From: Nostocoides sp. F2B08
GTDB lineage: Bacteria > Actinomycetota > Actinomycetes > Actinomycetales > Dermatophilaceae
Assembly (NCBI RefSeq): GCF_009184895.1
Contig: NZ_WESE01000006.1
Span: forward strand, 62,501-126,500
Reading direction: 5' to 3'
DNA: 64,000 bases
The notes under the pieces: model-generated
Seen by the model: only the letters and a program-made list of their open reading frames with translations
Database searches by the model: none
Told to the model about the DNA's origin: nothing
Position numbers and translations under genes: made by a program
Part shown: positions 15,160 to 24,821 of the stretch, piece by piece
How the letters are laid out: each line of letters starts with the position of its first letter
Position numbering within the stretch: the first letter of the stretch is position 1

Positions 15160-15920
15160 GCGTCCCGGTCATCGAGCTCAACGGCGTGGCGTTCGCCTAT
15201 CCCGACGGGCACCAGGCGCTCTTCGGCGTCGACCTGCACATCCACCCGGGGGAGCGGGTGGCCCTACTCGGTCCGAACGGGGCGGGAAAGACCACGCTCG
15301 TCCTGCACCTCAACGGCATCCTCCGGCCCGGCCTCGGGTCGGTCACCGTCTCCGGTCTGCCGGTCACGGACGAGACCGTTGGCGAGGTCCGGCGCCGGGT
15401 CGGGATCGTCTTCCAGGATCCCGACGACCAGCTGTTCATGCCGACGGTCCGGGACGACGTCGCGTTCGGGCCGGCCAACCTCGGCCTGACCGGGGCCGAG
15501 CTCGATGCGCGGGTCGAGACGGCGCTCACCGTCGTCGGGATGGGCGAGTTCGCCGACCGCCCACCGCACCACCTGTCCTTCGGCCAGCGGCGGAGGGTCG
15601 CGATCGCGACGGTGCTCGCCATGGAGCCCGAGATCCTCGTCCTCGACGAGCCCTCGAGCAACCTCGACCCGACGTCGCGGCGCGAGCTCGCCGAGATCCT
15701 CGAAGCGCTGCCGGTGACCGTCCTCATGGTGACCCACGACCTGCCCTACGCCGCCCAGCTCTGTGAGCGCTCCGTCGTCCTGCACGACGGGGTCATCGCC
15801 GTCGACGGCCCGACCCTCGAGGTGCTCTCGGACGCCGACACGATGGCCCGCCACCGCCTCGAGCTGCCGTTCGGGTTCGACCCGACCACCCTGCCCGCCC
15901 GGTCGAAACCGACGCAATAG
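15156..15920 (+). CDS. cbiO: ECF transporter ATP-binding protein CbiO
   Basis: A 254-residue ABC ATPase powering the CbiM-PDGLE-CbiQ importer. Walker A is LLGPNGAGKTTLVLHL, Q-loop VFQDPDDQLFMPTV (the Q-D-P-D-D-Q form typical of CbiO), signature LSFGQRRRVAIA, Walker B ILVLDEPSSNLDP, H-loop MVTHDL. The ABC signature has F in place of the usual second G, which is common in CbiO. GTG start overlaps the cbiQ stop. Last gene of the operon; a GC-rich hairpin follows. Confidence 0.93.
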   Translation: MSVPVIELNGVAFAYPDGHQALFGVDLHIHPGERVALLGPNGAGKTTLVLHLNGILRPGLGSVTVSGLPVTDETVGEVRRRVGIVFQDPDDQLFMPTVRDDVAFGPANLGLTGAELDARVETALTVVGMGEFADRPPHHLSFGQRRRVAIATVLAMEPEILVLDEPSSNLDPTSRRELAEILEALPVTVLMVTHDLPYAAQLCERSVVLHDGVIAVDGPTLEVLSDADTMARHRLELPFGFDPTTLPARSKPTQ

Positions 15921-15923
15921 GAG

Positions 15924-15940
15924 GGTCGGGCGGGCCGACC
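15924..15940 (+). terminator. GC-rich hairpin after cbiO
   Basis: GGTCGG-gcggg-CCGACC starts 4 nt after the cbiO stop and has no U tract. Its position suits an actinobacterial I-shaped terminator, but the evidence is only structural. Confidence 0.3.
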
Positions 15941-16086
15941 GTCGGGCTGGCGCCGCAGTTGTCACCACCAGACGGACTTCTCGGCTCGTGCCGGAGCAAC
16001 TTCTGCATCCGATGCCCGGATCTGCGCCCACTGCCCGGGTGTGCGGCCGCTGTTCGGATCTCCGGCAGCGGCCGCGGCTCATGCCG

Positions 16087-16692
16087 TCACCAGATGCCGG
16101 AGGTGCCGCGGCGGTGGGAGCCGACGAGGTGGGTGTCGACGATGCCGACCGCCTCCATAAGGGCGAACATCGTCGTCGGCCCGACGAAGCTGAACCCGTG
16201 TGCCTTCAGCGTCTTCGACAGGGCCTCGGACTCCGCTGTGCGCGTGGGGATCTCGGACATCGACCGCGGAGCCGGGGTCTCGTCCGGCTGGAAGGACCAG
16301 ACCAGTCGCGCGAGGTCGCCGTCCGGGTGCTCCCGCAGGGCGAGGGTGGCGCGGGCGTTCCGGATGGTCGCGTCGACCTTGGCGCGGTTGCGGACGATGC
16401 CCGCGTCGGCAAGAAGTCGCTGGCGGTCCCGGTCATCGAACGCCGCAACCACCTCGGGGTCGAAGTCGGCGAACGCGGCTCGGAACGCCTCGCGCTTGCG
16501 CAGGATCGTCGCCCACGACAGGCCGGACTGGAACGCCTCGAGCGACAGACGCTCGAACAGGCCCTGCTCGTCGCGGACCGGCAGGCCCCACTCGGTATCG
16601 TAGTACTCCCGCAGCATCGGGTCGACGCTGGCCCAGGCGGGCCGGAGCAGGCCGTCCTCGCCGCGGACCAGCCCGTCGTTGTTCTCGGTCAC
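16087..16692 (-). CDS. tag: DNA-3-methyladenine glycosylase I
   Basis: A 201-residue Tag-family glycosylase that removes 3-methyladenine from alkylated DNA. Motifs: YYDTEWGLPVRDEQGLFERL, EAFQSGLSWATILRKREAFR, AGIVRNRAKVDATIRNAR, GFSFVGPTTMFALMEAVG. The zinc-binding Cys residues at the two ends of E. coli Tag are absent, as in a subset of the family; the end here reads HRRGTSGIW. GTG start, 6 nt after a GATAAT -10 box, so probably leaderless. Convergent to the cbiO operon. Confidence 0.9.
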   Translation of the reverse strand: MTENNDGLVRGEDGLLRPAWASVDPMLREYYDTEWGLPVRDEQGLFERLSLEAFQSGLSWATILRKREAFRAAFADFDPEVVAAFDDRDRQRLLADAGIVRNRAKVDATIRNARATLALREHPDGDLARLVWSFQPDETPAPRSMSEIPTRTAESEALSKTLKAHGFSFVGPTTMFALMEAVGIVDTHLVGSHRRGTSGIW

Positions 16693-16698
16693 ACGGGC

Positions 16699-16704
16699 AT
16701 TATC
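16699..16704 (-). promoter_or_regulatory. -10 box GATAAT for tag (leaderless)
   Basis: GATAAT on the minus strand, 6 nt before the tag GTG; close to the TATAAT consensus and without an RBS. Confidence 0.45.
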
Positions 16705-16763
16705 GACTCAACGCGAGGTGCATTCACGAGGGAGCCCGGCGACGTCTGGGCCGCACCCACGAC

Positions 16764-19700
16764 TTAAGAGTCGAGTGCAGCACGCACGGCCTCGATGTCA
16801 CCGTGGAGGAGCTCGGCGGCCTCGGCGGGGATCTTGTTCCCGCTTTGGGCGTCGACGGTGTTGTGCAGGGCACCGAGGATGTTCACGGCTGTCGCTCGGT
16901 CGCCGCGGTCGACTGCTGCCATTGCGGCGTCGATCTGTGACAACAGGGCTTTGAGCACGCCTGCGTTGGTGATCACCCCGTCATCGGCGAGTCGCTCCAC
17001 CGTGGCGCGTAGTGTCTCCGGATCCGACTCGACCGTGAACGACACCGACTCTTCTGCTGAGTTGCCGTGCTCGTCCGTCGCCGTGACCGTCAGCGTGTGC
17101 TCCCCGAGGGCAAGGTCGAGAAGATCCATCCGGTCACCGTCGAAGATCTCGCCGTCGAGTCGGATCGTCGTATGGGCCACGCTGCCGCGCGCGTCCGTGA
17201 CGTCTACGTCGACGTCGATGACGAGGTGTCGCGCGTATGTCGTCGACTCGGGGCTACCGATGCTGATCACGGGCGCGATGTCGTCCACGACATCGAATGT
17301 GACCTCACGCTCGGTGACATTGCCTGCGGTGTCCTCCGCGCGCACACGGAGAGTGTGGGTTCCGAGCTCCGCATCCGCCAGCGAGACCTGGTCGCCGTTC
17401 TCGACCGGATGTCCGTCGAGTGTGATGTCGGTAGCCCACACACCGGACAGGTCATCCGTGACGTCGACGTCCACGACGAACGTGCCGGTGTACGAGTACC
17501 GGTCATCGGCGGTGATGTCCACGACCGGCTCGACGTGGTCCTCCGCCTGCATCGCGGCCGCGTACTGCCCGAGCGTCATGAAGATGGCGTCCTCGGCCTC
17601 GGCCATGTGCTCGAGTTCGGTGAGCGTCTGCCGGTAGGTCTCGAAAGCAGCCGGGTCCAAGGCGCCCGTGCTGAAGTCGCCGTCATAGGACGTCAGCTCG
17701 AAGAGCACGGTGCAGACGCCGTACCGGTCGAAGTCGTTCGCGCAGCGTTGGGGCAGCGCCGTGGCGGCGTGCTTCTCCCAGTCGCTGTAGTCCTTCCCGT
17801 CGCGGGTCGGCGTGCACAGGTTCTCGTCGACGCAGTCGACACCGGAGTGGGCGTCGAGGCCCTGGGTCGAGCCCGCCTGGCAGTTCGTCCATGACGCCGC
17901 CCCGTTGCCGCAGGCGATCTGGGACCAGGGGAGGTGCACGAGTCCGGCGTCGTCCACGTACACGAACTCATCGCGATCCGCCGGCTCCGCATACCAGGCC
18001 GAGGAGACATATCGGTAGCCCACTGCCTGGATCGCCTCGTTCGCCGCCTCGTCATAGGCATCGGTCGGCGGGATGAAGCCGGTGAGCCCATGACTCGCGC
18101 TGTCCATATCGAGGGCGTCGAGCATGGCGTCCTGACCGACTCGCATGAGGTTGACCGACTCAGCGACTGGCATACCGCAGTCGAACTCTGCGGCGGAGGG
18201 GCCGTTCGCCTCGAGGTAGGGCTGGTACACGCAGGTGTGGTAGGTCCCGTGGTTGACGAGCTCGAAGTTCGGGTCGTCCAGGACCGTGTCGAGGTACTCA
18301 GGGGTGTCGGACGCGGTCAGGCGTGCTGCGTCCCACGGAATGAGGGCCAGTGAGAAGGGCAGTCCCCTGTCCAGCGCCTCGGTCGTCAGAGCGCGGGCGA
18401 TGCCGGAGCGGTATCCGACCGACATCGCATCGGCACGCATCATCACGACCGCTGTGCGGCCCCAGTTCATCAGGTTTGCCATCTCCACCTCATAGCTCCC
18501 GGCGGCAGGGTGGTCGGACCGGTCGTCGCGGGGGTCGCAGGCGTCGCCTCTGCCGTCACCATCGGCATCGCCCTGGGCACCGTCCGCGGTCCAGGGACAT
18601 ATGTCCACCGCGTCAGCGACTCCGTCACCGTCGTCATCGGGGTCGCACGCGTCGCCGAGTCCGTCGCCGTCCGTGTCGATCTGGACCGGATTGGTCTTGT
18701 CCAGCATCAGCTCGGCCGGGTTCGGGATCTCGATGCAGTTGTCCAGGCTGTCCGAGATCCCGTCCCCGTCGGTGTCCGGGGCAGTGCCGTGTAGCAGCGT
18801 CACGGGATTGGCGATGAAGCCGGAGGAGAACCCGCGGAGGAGATCGAGGTAGCCGTCGCCGTCCCAGTCCGTGGCATCCACCACGTTGTTGACGAGACCC
18901 GGAAGTCGAAGGACGGTGCACGACGAGAAGACCGGTGCATGGTCGGTTCCGGTGTTGAGGCACTGGCGAAGAGCGAACTCCCGATCCGGCGAGAACTGAC
19001 TGCCCGCGATAAGCAGGTCGCGGCGGCCGTCGTCATCGATGTCGACGACCGTCGGCTCGTAGTAGTTCTCGAACGTGAGGCCCGGAGTGGTGGACTTGGA
19101 GACGACGGTGACGGGCGACGCGAGCACCGCATTCGTCTCCGACCCGGTGTTCTCGTAGAGCCGCACACCCTTCTCGGCGGCCAGGGCGCCGGTTCCGACG
19201 AGCAGGTCCAGGTCGCCGTCCAGGTCGTAGTCGACCAGCTCGGGTGAGACGTAGGCGATGTTGGAAACCGTCGTGGCCCCGACCAGAGCCCCATCCTCGG
19301 TGGTCAGGGTCGAGCAGTCAGCAGTGTCGACGGCTCCAATGCCGTCATTGAGGCATACCGCCGTTCCCTTGTGGCCGTGTTGTGTGCCGATGACCAGGTC
19401 GAGGTCTCCGTCGCCGTCCCAGTCGCCCACCGAGGGTCGGGCGTAGAGGGTGGACCCGAAGATGTCGGTGACGTCCCCCGAACGAAAGACCGTGGCCGGT
19501 TCGGTGAGTGAACCATCCTCCTGCCGCAGGGCCACCGCCATGCCTCCGTACTGAGAAGCGGAGCTGAAACCGACGAGGAGATCGTCGAGGCCGTCGCCGT
19601 CCCAGTCCGCAACGGTGGGAGCCGGCGCGTGGTTCGTTCCGAACGCCAGCACGTCGACGGTGGCGTCGTGGCTCCACGGGAAGGGTGCGGCCGCCGCCTG

Positions 19701-19799
19701 GGGCGTGAGCGCCGGCACCGGCGTCACAAGAGCAGCGGCGGCCATGCCCGCTGAAGCTGTCAAAGCAATGAGCGACTTGCGGACGACTGACCAACTCAT
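16764..19799 (-). CDS. Secreted mosaic protein: FG-GAP, TSP3, deacetylase-like, Ig-like, FIMAH
   Basis: A 1011-residue exported protein. A signal peptide ([18 protein letters not shown]) ends near an AAAA-P cleavage region. Residues ~45-340 hold FG-GAP/VCBS beta-propeller repeats ([62 protein letters not shown]). Residues ~345-430 carry thrombospondin type 3 calcium repeats ([34 protein letters not shown]). Residues ~445-760 resemble a polysaccharide deacetylase/NodB-like fold with an NHGTYHTC His motif; the usual TFDD metal motif is not evident. Two Ig-like domains follow (about 765-930). The C-terminus matches a FIMAH domain ([19 protein letters not shown]). Likely calcium-stabilised and surface- or glycan-associated. 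Confidence 0.8.
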   Translation of the reverse strand: MSWSVVRKSLIALTASAGMAAAALVTPVPALTPQAAAAPFPWSHDATVDVLAFGTNHAPAPTVADWDGDGLDDLLVGFSSASQYGGMAVALRQEDGSLTEPATVFRSGDVTDIFGSTLYARPSVGDWDGDGDLDLVIGTQHGHKGTAVCLNDGIGAVDTADCSTLTTEDGALVGATTVSNIAYVSPELVDYDLDGDLDLLVGTGALAAEKGVRLYENTGSETNAVLASPVTVVSKSTTPGLTFENYYEPTVVDIDDDGRRDLLIAGSQFSPDREFALRQCLNTGTDHAPVFSSCTVLRLPGLVNNVVDATDWDGDGYLDLLRGFSSGFIANPVTLLHGTAPDTDGDGISDSLDNCIEIPNPAELMLDKTNPVQIDTDGDGLGDACDPDDDGDGVADAVDICPWTADGAQGDADGDGRGDACDPRDDRSDHPAAGSYEVEMANLMNWGRTAVVMMRADAMSVGYRSGIARALTTEALDRGLPFSLALIPWDAARLTASDTPEYLDTVLDDPNFELVNHGTYHTCVYQPYLEANGPSAAEFDCGMPVAESVNLMRVGQDAMLDALDMDSASHGLTGFIPPTDAYDEAANEAIQAVGYRYVSSAWYAEPADRDEFVYVDDAGLVHLPWSQIACGNGAASWTNCQAGSTQGLDAHSGVDCVDENLCTPTRDGKDYSDWEKHAATALPQRCANDFDRYGVCTVLFELTSYDGDFSTGALDPAAFETYRQTLTELEHMAEAEDAIFMTLGQYAAAMQAEDHVEPVVDITADDRYSYTGTFVVDVDVTDDLSGVWATDITLDGHPVENGDQVSLADAELGTHTLRVRAEDTAGNVTEREVTFDVVDDIAPVISIGSPESTTYARHLVIDVDVDVTDARGSVAHTTIRLDGEIFDGDRMDLLDLALGEHTLTVTATDEHGNSAEESVSFTVESDPETLRATVERLADDGVITNAGVLKALLSQIDAAMAAVDRGDRATAVNILGALHNTVDAQSGNKIPAEAAELLHGDIEAVRAALDS

Positions 19800-19951
19800 G
19801 TGGGTGCTCCCAGAGGCTATCGGCGACGACCCACGTCACACTAGCCTCACCTGTCGCATCCTGCACGGCGGACAAGGGAGCCCAGATCTCGATGTTGGTG
19901 CAGGTCAGAGCCTAGGTCGGGGCTCAGCCGCCGCTTGCTCCCTCACTCACG

Positions 19952-20033
19952 TGCGCGAGGCGGGACTTGAACCCGCACACCCGAAGGCACCAGAACCTAA
20001 ATCTGGCGCGTCTGCCAATTCCGCCACTCGCGC
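19952..20033 (-). tRNA. tRNA-Leu (anticodon TAG)
   Basis: An 82-nt class II tRNA with acceptor GCGCGAG/CTCGCGC, anticodon stem CCAGA/TCTGG, loop TTTAGGT (anticodon TAG), a short variable arm and T-arm GGTTCAAGTCC. Discriminator A, no encoded CCA. Lies 11 nt downstream of rdgB on the same strand. Confidence 0.96.
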
Positions 20034-20044
20034 GCGGCCCAACT

Positions 20045-20704
20045 CTACGTCGTCGGACGCGCGGCGGTGAGCAGCTCCCGGATCGCCGGCCCGAGGGCGC
20101 GGAAGGCCCGGCCACGGTGGCTGATCGCGTTCTTCTCGCTGTCCGAGTACTCGGCAAGGTGTCGGCTCGCACCGTCCGGCTGGTCGGCCGGCACGAACAC
20201 GGGGTCGTAGCCGAACCCGTTGGCGCCCCGGGGCTCTCGCGCCAGCGTGCCGCGCACCTCGCCCATCGCGTATGCGGTGCGCCCGTCGGGCGTCGCCACC
20301 ACCGCCGCGCACATGAAGGCTGCACCCCGGTGCTCGTCGGGCACGTCGGAGACCTGCTCGAGGAGCAGCTCGAGGTTGGCGCGGTCCTTCTCGACGCGCG
20401 GGGCGTCCGGACCGGCGTGGCTCCCGGACCAGCGCGCGGAGAAGACACCGGGTGCGCCTCCGAGGACGTCGACGGAGAGTCCGGAGTCGTCGGCCAGCGC
20501 TGGTAGCCCGCTCGCTCGCGCGACGGCGACCGCCTTGAGGGTCGCGTTGCCGACGAAGGTCACCTCGGTCTCTGCGACGTCGGGCAGCCCGTCCACCTCG
20601 GCGGCCGAGACGATCTCGAGGTCGAGCTCGTCGACGACGTCGCGCAGGATCTGCCGCAGCTCGTGGACCTTGTGCTCGTTGGTCGTGGCGAGGACGACTC
20701 TCAT
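20045..20704 (-). CDS. rdgB: RdgB/HAM1 non-canonical purine NTP pyrophosphatase
   Basis: A 219-residue house-cleaning enzyme that hydrolyses ITP, dITP and XTP to monophosphates. Signature blocks: VVLATTNEHKVHELRQIL, FVGNATLKAVAVA, ALADDSGLSVDVLGGAPGVF (catalytic Asp and substrate loop), GANGFGYDPVF, EKNAISHRGRAF. Starts 10 nt after the rph stop, in the order murI-MBL-rph-rdgB known from Mycobacterium (Rv1338-Rv1341). Confidence 0.95.
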   Translation of the reverse strand: MRVVLATTNEHKVHELRQILRDVVDELDLEIVSAAEVDGLPDVAETEVTFVGNATLKAVAVARASGLPALADDSGLSVDVLGGAPGVFSARWSGSHAGPDAPRVEKDRANLELLLEQVSDVPDEHRGAAFMCAAVVATPDGRTAYAMGEVRGTLAREPRGANGFGYDPVFVPADQPDGASRHLAEYSDSEKNAISHRGRAFRALGPAIRELLTAARPTT

Positions 20705-20714
20705 CCGTCGGCCC

Positions 20715-21476
20715 TCAATCGCGCACGCGCTCGCGGGCCGGCGCCGCCAGCGCCTCCTGCTGCAGCTGCGTCAGCCGGGCACAGCCGCCGGCCGCCAGGT
20801 CGAGCAGCGCATCGAGTGCGACCCGGTCGAAGGCCGCGCCCTCGGCGGTGCCCTGCACCTCGACGAAGCGCCCGTCCCCGGTCATCACGACGTTCATATC
20901 CGTCTCGGCGGTGCTGTCCTCCGGGTAGTCGAGGTCGAGCACCGGGGCGCCTCCGACGACCCCGACGCTGACCGCCGCGATCGAGCCGGTCAGGGGCTGG
21001 GCCCCCGTCGCGATCAGGCCTCGGGACCGGGCGTCGTCGATCGCGTCGGCGAGCGCCACATACGCACCTGTGATCGCGGCGGTGCGAGTCCCGCCGTCGG
21101 CCTGGAGGACGTCACAGTCGAGGACGACGGTGTTCTCCCCGAGGGCGCTGGTGTCGATGATCGCGCGCAGGGAGCGGCCGATGAGCCGGGAGATCTCGTG
21201 GGTGCGTCCGCCGACCCGACCCCGTCGCGACTCGCGGTCGCTGCGGGTGTTGGTCGAGCGCGGCAGCATCTCGTACTCCGCGGTGACCCAGCCGGTGCCC
21301 CGGCCCTTGAGCCAGCGCGGCACGCCCTCGGTGAAGCTCGCGGCGCACAGGACGCGCGTGCGGCCGAACTCGACGAGGACGCTGCCCTCGGCGTGGTCGA
21401 GCCAGTTGCGGGTGAACCGGATGTCGCGCAGATCCTGGGGCCCGCGTCCGTCGTGGCGTGGGTCGGTCGAGGGCAT
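20715..21476 (-). CDS. rph: Ribonuclease PH
   Basis: A 253-residue phosphorolytic 3'-5' exoribonuclease that trims tRNA 3' ends. Motifs: [96 protein letters not shown] preceded by GGAGACC. Full family length, including the C-terminal helix. Part of the murI-MBL-rph-rdgB cluster. Confidence 0.96.
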   Translation of the reverse strand: MPSTDPRHDGRGPQDLRDIRFTRNWLDHAEGSVLVEFGRTRVLCAASFTEGVPRWLKGRGTGWVTAEYEMLPRSTNTRSDRESRRGRVGGRTHEISRLIGRSLRAIIDTSALGENTVVLDCDVLQADGGTRTAAITGAYVALADAIDDARSRGLIATGAQPLTGSIAAVSVGVVGGAPVLDLDYPEDSTAETDMNVVMTGDGRFVEVQGTAEGAAFDRVALDALLDLAAGGCARLTQLQQEALAAPARERVRD

Positions 21477-21584
21477 GGGTGGAGGTCTCCTGTGCGGTCG
21501 GGTTCCGGCGGGTATGCGGTCGCTAGGACTGTAGTACGTCGCACCGACGGTGCGGCCCGGGTCGCCGAGGTGGGGTGGCGCGGC

Positions 21585-22367
21585 TCAGCCGCCGACGACG
21601 TAGCGGTCACCCGGGCGGGCGACCTCGACCTCCGGCCACAGCTCGGCGGCCTCGGCGCGGCAGTCCTCCGGGTCGTTCCACGGCGGGATGTGCGTCAGGA
21701 CGAGGCGACCGACGCCCCCGGCGTCGAGGGCGGCCTGCGCCGCACGGCGCGCGGTGAGGTGGATGCCCCGCGCCTCGTCGCGGTCCTCGAGGAACGCCGC
21801 GTCGGCGAGGACGACATCGGCACCGGCGAGGAGCGGACCGAGGGCGGGGCAGGTGTCGGTGTCCCCCGTGAACGCGATCGTTCCTGCGGGGGACTCGAAG
21901 CGATAGCCGTAGGCCTCGATGGGATGAACGACGCGGGCCGGGACGATGCGCAGCGACCCGACCTCGATGACCTGTCCGTCCCGGACCACCCGGGTGTCGA
22001 GCTGGGTCGCCATCGCCGGCTCCTCACACCCGTAGTAGGCGAGCTGGAGCCGGCGGGCGAGTCCCTCCGGCGCGTGGACGACCTGAGGCCCGTCCGGAGC
22101 GCGACGTGGGTCGTACCGCCGCATGACGTACAGACCGCACAGGTCCATGAAGTGGTCGGCGTGAAGGTGCGTGACGAGGATCGCGTCGAGGTCCGTCGGG
22201 GAGGTGTACGACTGCAGCGGTCCGAGCGAGCCGTTGCCCAGGTCGAGCACGACCTTCGTGCTCACGCCGTCGATCCGGGACTCGACGAGATAGCAGGACG
22301 CCGGGGAGTGCGGTCCGGGGAACGAGCCCGAGCTGCCGACGACGGTGACGGCGAGGGACGCGGTCAT
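21585..22367 (-). CDS. MBL-fold hydrolase, Rv1339-like cAMP phosphodiesterase
   Basis: A 260-residue metallo-beta-lactamase fold protein. The metal motif is [13 protein letters not shown] (HxHxDH); further ligands lie in FTGDTDTCP and LTHIPPWND. It begins with [13 protein letters not shown]. It lies between murI and rph as Mycobacterium tuberculosis Rv1339 does; that protein has been reported as an atypical class II cAMP phosphodiesterase, so the same role is inferred here. An RNase Z-like activity is the alternative. Overlaps the murI stop by 4 nt. Confidence 0.85.
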   Translation of the reverse strand: MTASLAVTVVGSSGSFPGPHSPASCYLVESRIDGVSTKVVLDLGNGSLGPLQSYTSPTDLDAILVTHLHADHFMDLCGLYVMRRYDPRRAPDGPQVVHAPEGLARRLQLAYYGCEEPAMATQLDTRVVRDGQVIEVGSLRIVPARVVHPIEAYGYRFESPAGTIAFTGDTDTCPALGPLLAGADVVLADAAFLEDRDEARGIHLTARRAAQAALDAGGVGRLVLTHIPPWNDPEDCRAEAAELWPEVEVARPGDRYVVGG

Positions 22368-23188
22368 CTGCTCACCTCACCATGTGTCGAGGCGAAGTGC
22401 CGGTGACCCGTGACGCTGATCACCTCGGGACCGAGGAAGCGCCGGGCCAGCCGGGTGAACTCGTCCGGGTCGCCGGTCGTCGTGAAGTGGTGCTCCGGCA
22501 CCGCCGTGTCCGCCCGGAGCAGGTCGTGGTCGGCGAGCACCCGGTAGACGTCCTTCGCGGTCTCCTCCGACGAGGACACGAGCGTGACGTCCTCGCCCAT
22601 GACATAGGAGATGACGCCCGTCAGCAGCGGGTAGTGGGTGCAGCCGAGGACGACCGTGTCGACATCGGCCCGACGTAAAGGATTGAGGTAGCTGTGCGCG
22701 ACCTCCAGCAGCTCGGGGCCACCGGTGATGCCCGCCTCGACGAACTCGACGAAGCGCGGGCACGGTCGGCTCCGCACGCTCAGGTGCGGCGCCGCCGCGA
22801 AGGCGTCGAGGTAGGCGCCGGACTGGTGCGTCCCCTGCGTCGAGATGACCCCGACCCGGCCGTTGCGGGTGGCCGCGGCCGCGCGCCGCACGGCCGGGCG
22901 GATGACCTCCACGACCGGCACGTCGTAGCGCTCGCGGGCGTCGTGCAGGACGGCTGCGCTGGCGGTGTTGCAGGCGATGACGAGGAGCTTGACCCCGTGG
23001 TCGACGAGTCGGTCCAGGCACTGCAGCGCATACTCGCGCGTCTGCGCGATCGGCCGTGGGCCGTAGGGTGCCCGCTCGGTGTCGCCGAGATAGGCCACGG
23101 ACTCGTGCGGCAGCTGGTCGAGGACCGCGCGGGCGACGGTGAGGCCGCCGAAGCCGGAGTCGAAGATCCCGATGGGGTCGCTGCGCAC
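22364..23188 (-). CDS. murI: Glutamate racemase
   Basis: A 274-residue enzyme making D-glutamate for peptidoglycan. Both catalytic Cys residues are present: [12 protein letters not shown] and [12 protein letters not shown]. The N-terminus reads [30 protein letters not shown] follows. GTG start at 23188, 6 nt after TAGCCT, so leaderless; the longer overlapping frames are not conserved. First gene of a four-gene cluster with the MBL hydrolase, rph and rdgB. Confidence 0.96.
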   Translation of the reverse strand: MRSDPIGIFDSGFGGLTVARAVLDQLPHESVAYLGDTERAPYGPRPIAQTREYALQCLDRLVDHGVKLLVIACNTASAAVLHDARERYDVPVVEVIRPAVRRAAAATRNGRVGVISTQGTHQSGAYLDAFAAAPHLSVRSRPCPRFVEFVEAGITGGPELLEVAHSYLNPLRRADVDTVVLGCTHYPLLTGVISYVMGEDVTLVSSSEETAKDVYRVLADHDLLRADTAVPEHHFTTTGDPDEFTRLARRFLGPEVISVTGHRHFASTHGEVSR

Positions 23189-23194
23189 GACGAC

Positions 23195-23200
23195 AGGCTA
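23195..23200 (-). promoter_or_regulatory. -10 box TAGCCT for murI (leaderless)
   Basis: TAGCCT on the minus strand, 6 nt before the murI GTG, in the short gap after copC. Gives the cluster its own promoter. Confidence 0.4.
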
Positions 23201-23220
23201 GTGGCCGGAGCCGGGTGGGC

Positions 23221-23868
23221 TCAGTGCTCGGGGTGGCGCCGGTTGCGGGCGGCCCACGCGACGCCGCCTCCGACCGCGACGAGCCCGGCAAGTCCGCCGG
23301 CGACGAGCCAGGCGCCCGACCCGCCGTCCTCGCCGTCGGTCCCGGTCGCCGATGCGACGGCTTCGTCGTTGCTCACCGGCGTCGCGGACTCGGGGGTCTC
23401 TGGAACCGCGGGGGAGGTCTCGCTCGTGGCCTCGCTCGGTGTCGGCGCGGCCGCCGGCGCCTCCGCCTCGACGTCGGTGAGCGTGAAGGTCACACTGCCC
23501 GAGACGGGGTGGCCGTCTCGAGAGACCACGCGGTAGGTCACGGTGTGGGGACCAGACCCGCTGGGCGCGATCGGCTGCGTGACGACCGCTCCGGACACGT
23601 CCGGCTCACCCGCGGCGACGTCACCGTCGGGCCCCTCGGCGACGATCTGGACGAAGTCGGGATTGATGTCCTCGTTGAAGGTCAAAGACACCTCGTCCGT
23701 GGTTGGCAGGCTCGCGCCACTCGTCGGGTTCGACGAGAGGAGCTGAGCGTGAGCGAGCACTGCTGGTGCGACGAGCCCCGCGATGAGGAGCAGCGCGACG
23801 ACGATCGTGCCGACGGTCCGCAGCCGTGATGCGCGCAGGTGCGAGGGGCGCGGTGGTGACGACCGCAT
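23221..23868 (-). CDS. CopC-domain copper resistance-like protein
   Basis: A 215-residue exported, membrane-anchored protein. Signal peptide TVGTIVVALLLIAGLVAPAV is followed by AHAQLLSSNPTSGASL: cleavage would expose the N-terminal His that binds Cu(II) in CopC. The CopC beta-barrel continues with VSLTFNEDINPDFVQIVAEG and ends with SRDGHPVSGSVTFTL (second conserved His). A Pro/Ala/Ser/Glu linker (about 135-175) leads to a C-terminal transmembrane helix (AWLVAGGLAGLVAVGGGVAW) and a basic tail with two His. No CopD gene is adjacent, so the role is inferred from the domain alone. Confidence 0.85.
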   Translation of the reverse strand: MRSSPPRPSHLRASRLRTVGTIVVALLLIAGLVAPAVLAHAQLLSSNPTSGASLPTTDEVSLTFNEDINPDFVQIVAEGPDGDVAAGEPDVSGAVVTQPIAPSGSGPHTVTYRVVSRDGHPVSGSVTFTLTDVEAEAPAAAPTPSEATSETSPAVPETPESATPVSNDEAVASATGTDGEDGGSGAWLVAGGLAGLVAVGGGVAWAARNRRHPEH

Positions 23869-23935
23869 ACCTCACTCCTCGTGGTTCGAACCGCTGTGGT
23901 GCGATGAGCCGCCGGCTGACCGGCGTCGTGACTGG

Positions 23936-24009
23936 GGTGAGTGACGGGACTTGAACCCGCGGCCCTCTGGACCACAACCAGATGCTCTACCTGCTGAGCT
24001 ACACCCACC
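23936..24009 (-). tRNA. tRNA-His (anticodon GTG)
   Basis: A 74-nt tRNA counting the characteristic extra G-1, which pairs with C73. Acceptor GTGGGTG/CACTCAC, D-arm TAGCTCAGCAGGTAGAGCA, loop TTGTGGT (anticodon GTG), T-arm GGTTCAAGTCC. The three following bases are CCA, so the 3' end may be encoded (to 23933). Confidence 0.96.
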
Positions 24010-24094
24010 ATGGCTCCCACCGGGGCGTCTGACGTCCCGGCGAAGTGGAGCGGCGCCTATCGTACCCGTTCGGCGTCCGTGCTCCGAACCGGCC

Positions 24095-24766
24095 TCAGGG
24101 GGACCCGGGGGAGCCCTCCTGGGGTGTCAGCGCGTGACGGGAGGCGATCGTCCGCAGCGTCGCGGAGTCCAGGCCGGGCCGGGCCTGGAAGACGGCCTCG
24201 CGGTAGTACCGCAGCTCGGCGATCGACTCGCGGATGTCGGCGAGGGCCCGGTGGCCGCCGTTCTTGGCCGGGGCCGCGAAGTAGGCGCGGGGGAACCACC
24301 GGCGCGCCAGCTCCTTGATCGAGGAGACATCGATGACGCGATAGTGCAGGTGCGCCTCGAGCGCCGGCATGTCGCGGGCCAGGAACCCCCGGTCGGTCCC
24401 CACCGTGTTGCCGCCGAGCGGCGCCTTGCGGGGTTCCGGGACCCACTCGCGGACGTAGTCGAGCACGGCCGACTCGGCCTGCTCGAGGGAGACGCCCTCG
24501 GCCAGCTCGTCGATCAGACCCGACGTCGTGTGCATCTGGCGGACGAAGTCGTCCATCTGGGTCAGCGCCTCGTCCGGCGGGCGGATCACGAGGTCGACCC
24601 CGTCGCCGAGCTGGTTGAGCTCGAAGTCGGTGACGAGAGCCGCCACCTCCACCAGCGCGTCCCGCTCGAGGTCCAGTCCGGTCATCTCGCAGTCCACCCA
24701 GACGATCCGGTCGGTCAGCGAACGCGCAGAGCCCTCGGTCGTCGGGGTGGCGGTGGTGTCCGTCAT
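24095..24766 (-). CDS. orn: Oligoribonuclease
   Basis: A 223-residue DEDDh 3'-5' exonuclease that degrades 2-5 nt RNAs and linear di-GMP. Exo motifs: VWVDCEMTGLDLERD (D and E), GGNTVGTDRGFLARDMP, and HRALADIRESIAEL (H and D). Start set at ATG 24766 because TAGCAT lies exactly 7 nt before it; an in-frame ATG three codons upstream would overlap that box. The ~20-residue Thr-rich N-terminus and the short C-terminal tail (PQEGSPGSP) are extra to the E. coli enzyme. Confidence 0.95.
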   Translation of the reverse strand: MTDTTATPTTEGSARSLTDRIVWVDCEMTGLDLERDALVEVAALVTDFELNQLGDGVDLVIRPPDEALTQMDDFVRQMHTTSGLIDELAEGVSLEQAESAVLDYVREWVPEPRKAPLGGNTVGTDRGFLARDMPALEAHLHYRVIDVSSIKELARRWFPRAYFAAPAKNGGHRALADIRESIAELRYYREAVFQARPGLDSATLRTIASRHALTPQEGSPGSP

Positions 24767-24773
24767 GGCTGCC

Positions 24774-24779
24774 ATGCTA
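24774..24779 (-). promoter_or_regulatory. -10 box TAGCAT for orn (leaderless)
   Basis: TAGCAT on the minus strand, 7 nt before ATG 24766, in a 55-bp divergent gap shared with prsW. Confidence 0.4.
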
Positions 24780-24808
24780 GGTGGGCCGAATCACCCCTTC
24801 GCAACGGA

Positions 24809-24814
24809 TAACCT
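24809..24814 (+). promoter_or_regulatory. -10 box TAACCT for prsW-like gene (leaderless)
   Basis: TAACCT 7 nt before ATG 24822. With the orn box at 24774-24779 it forms a compact divergent promoter pair. Confidence 0.4.
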
Positions 24815-24821
24815 CACGACC

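Noticed and set aside
16087-16692. tag as a decayed gene because it lacks the zinc Cys residues
   Set aside because: The catalytic-core motifs are intact and the length is normal; a Cys-less subset of the family exists.
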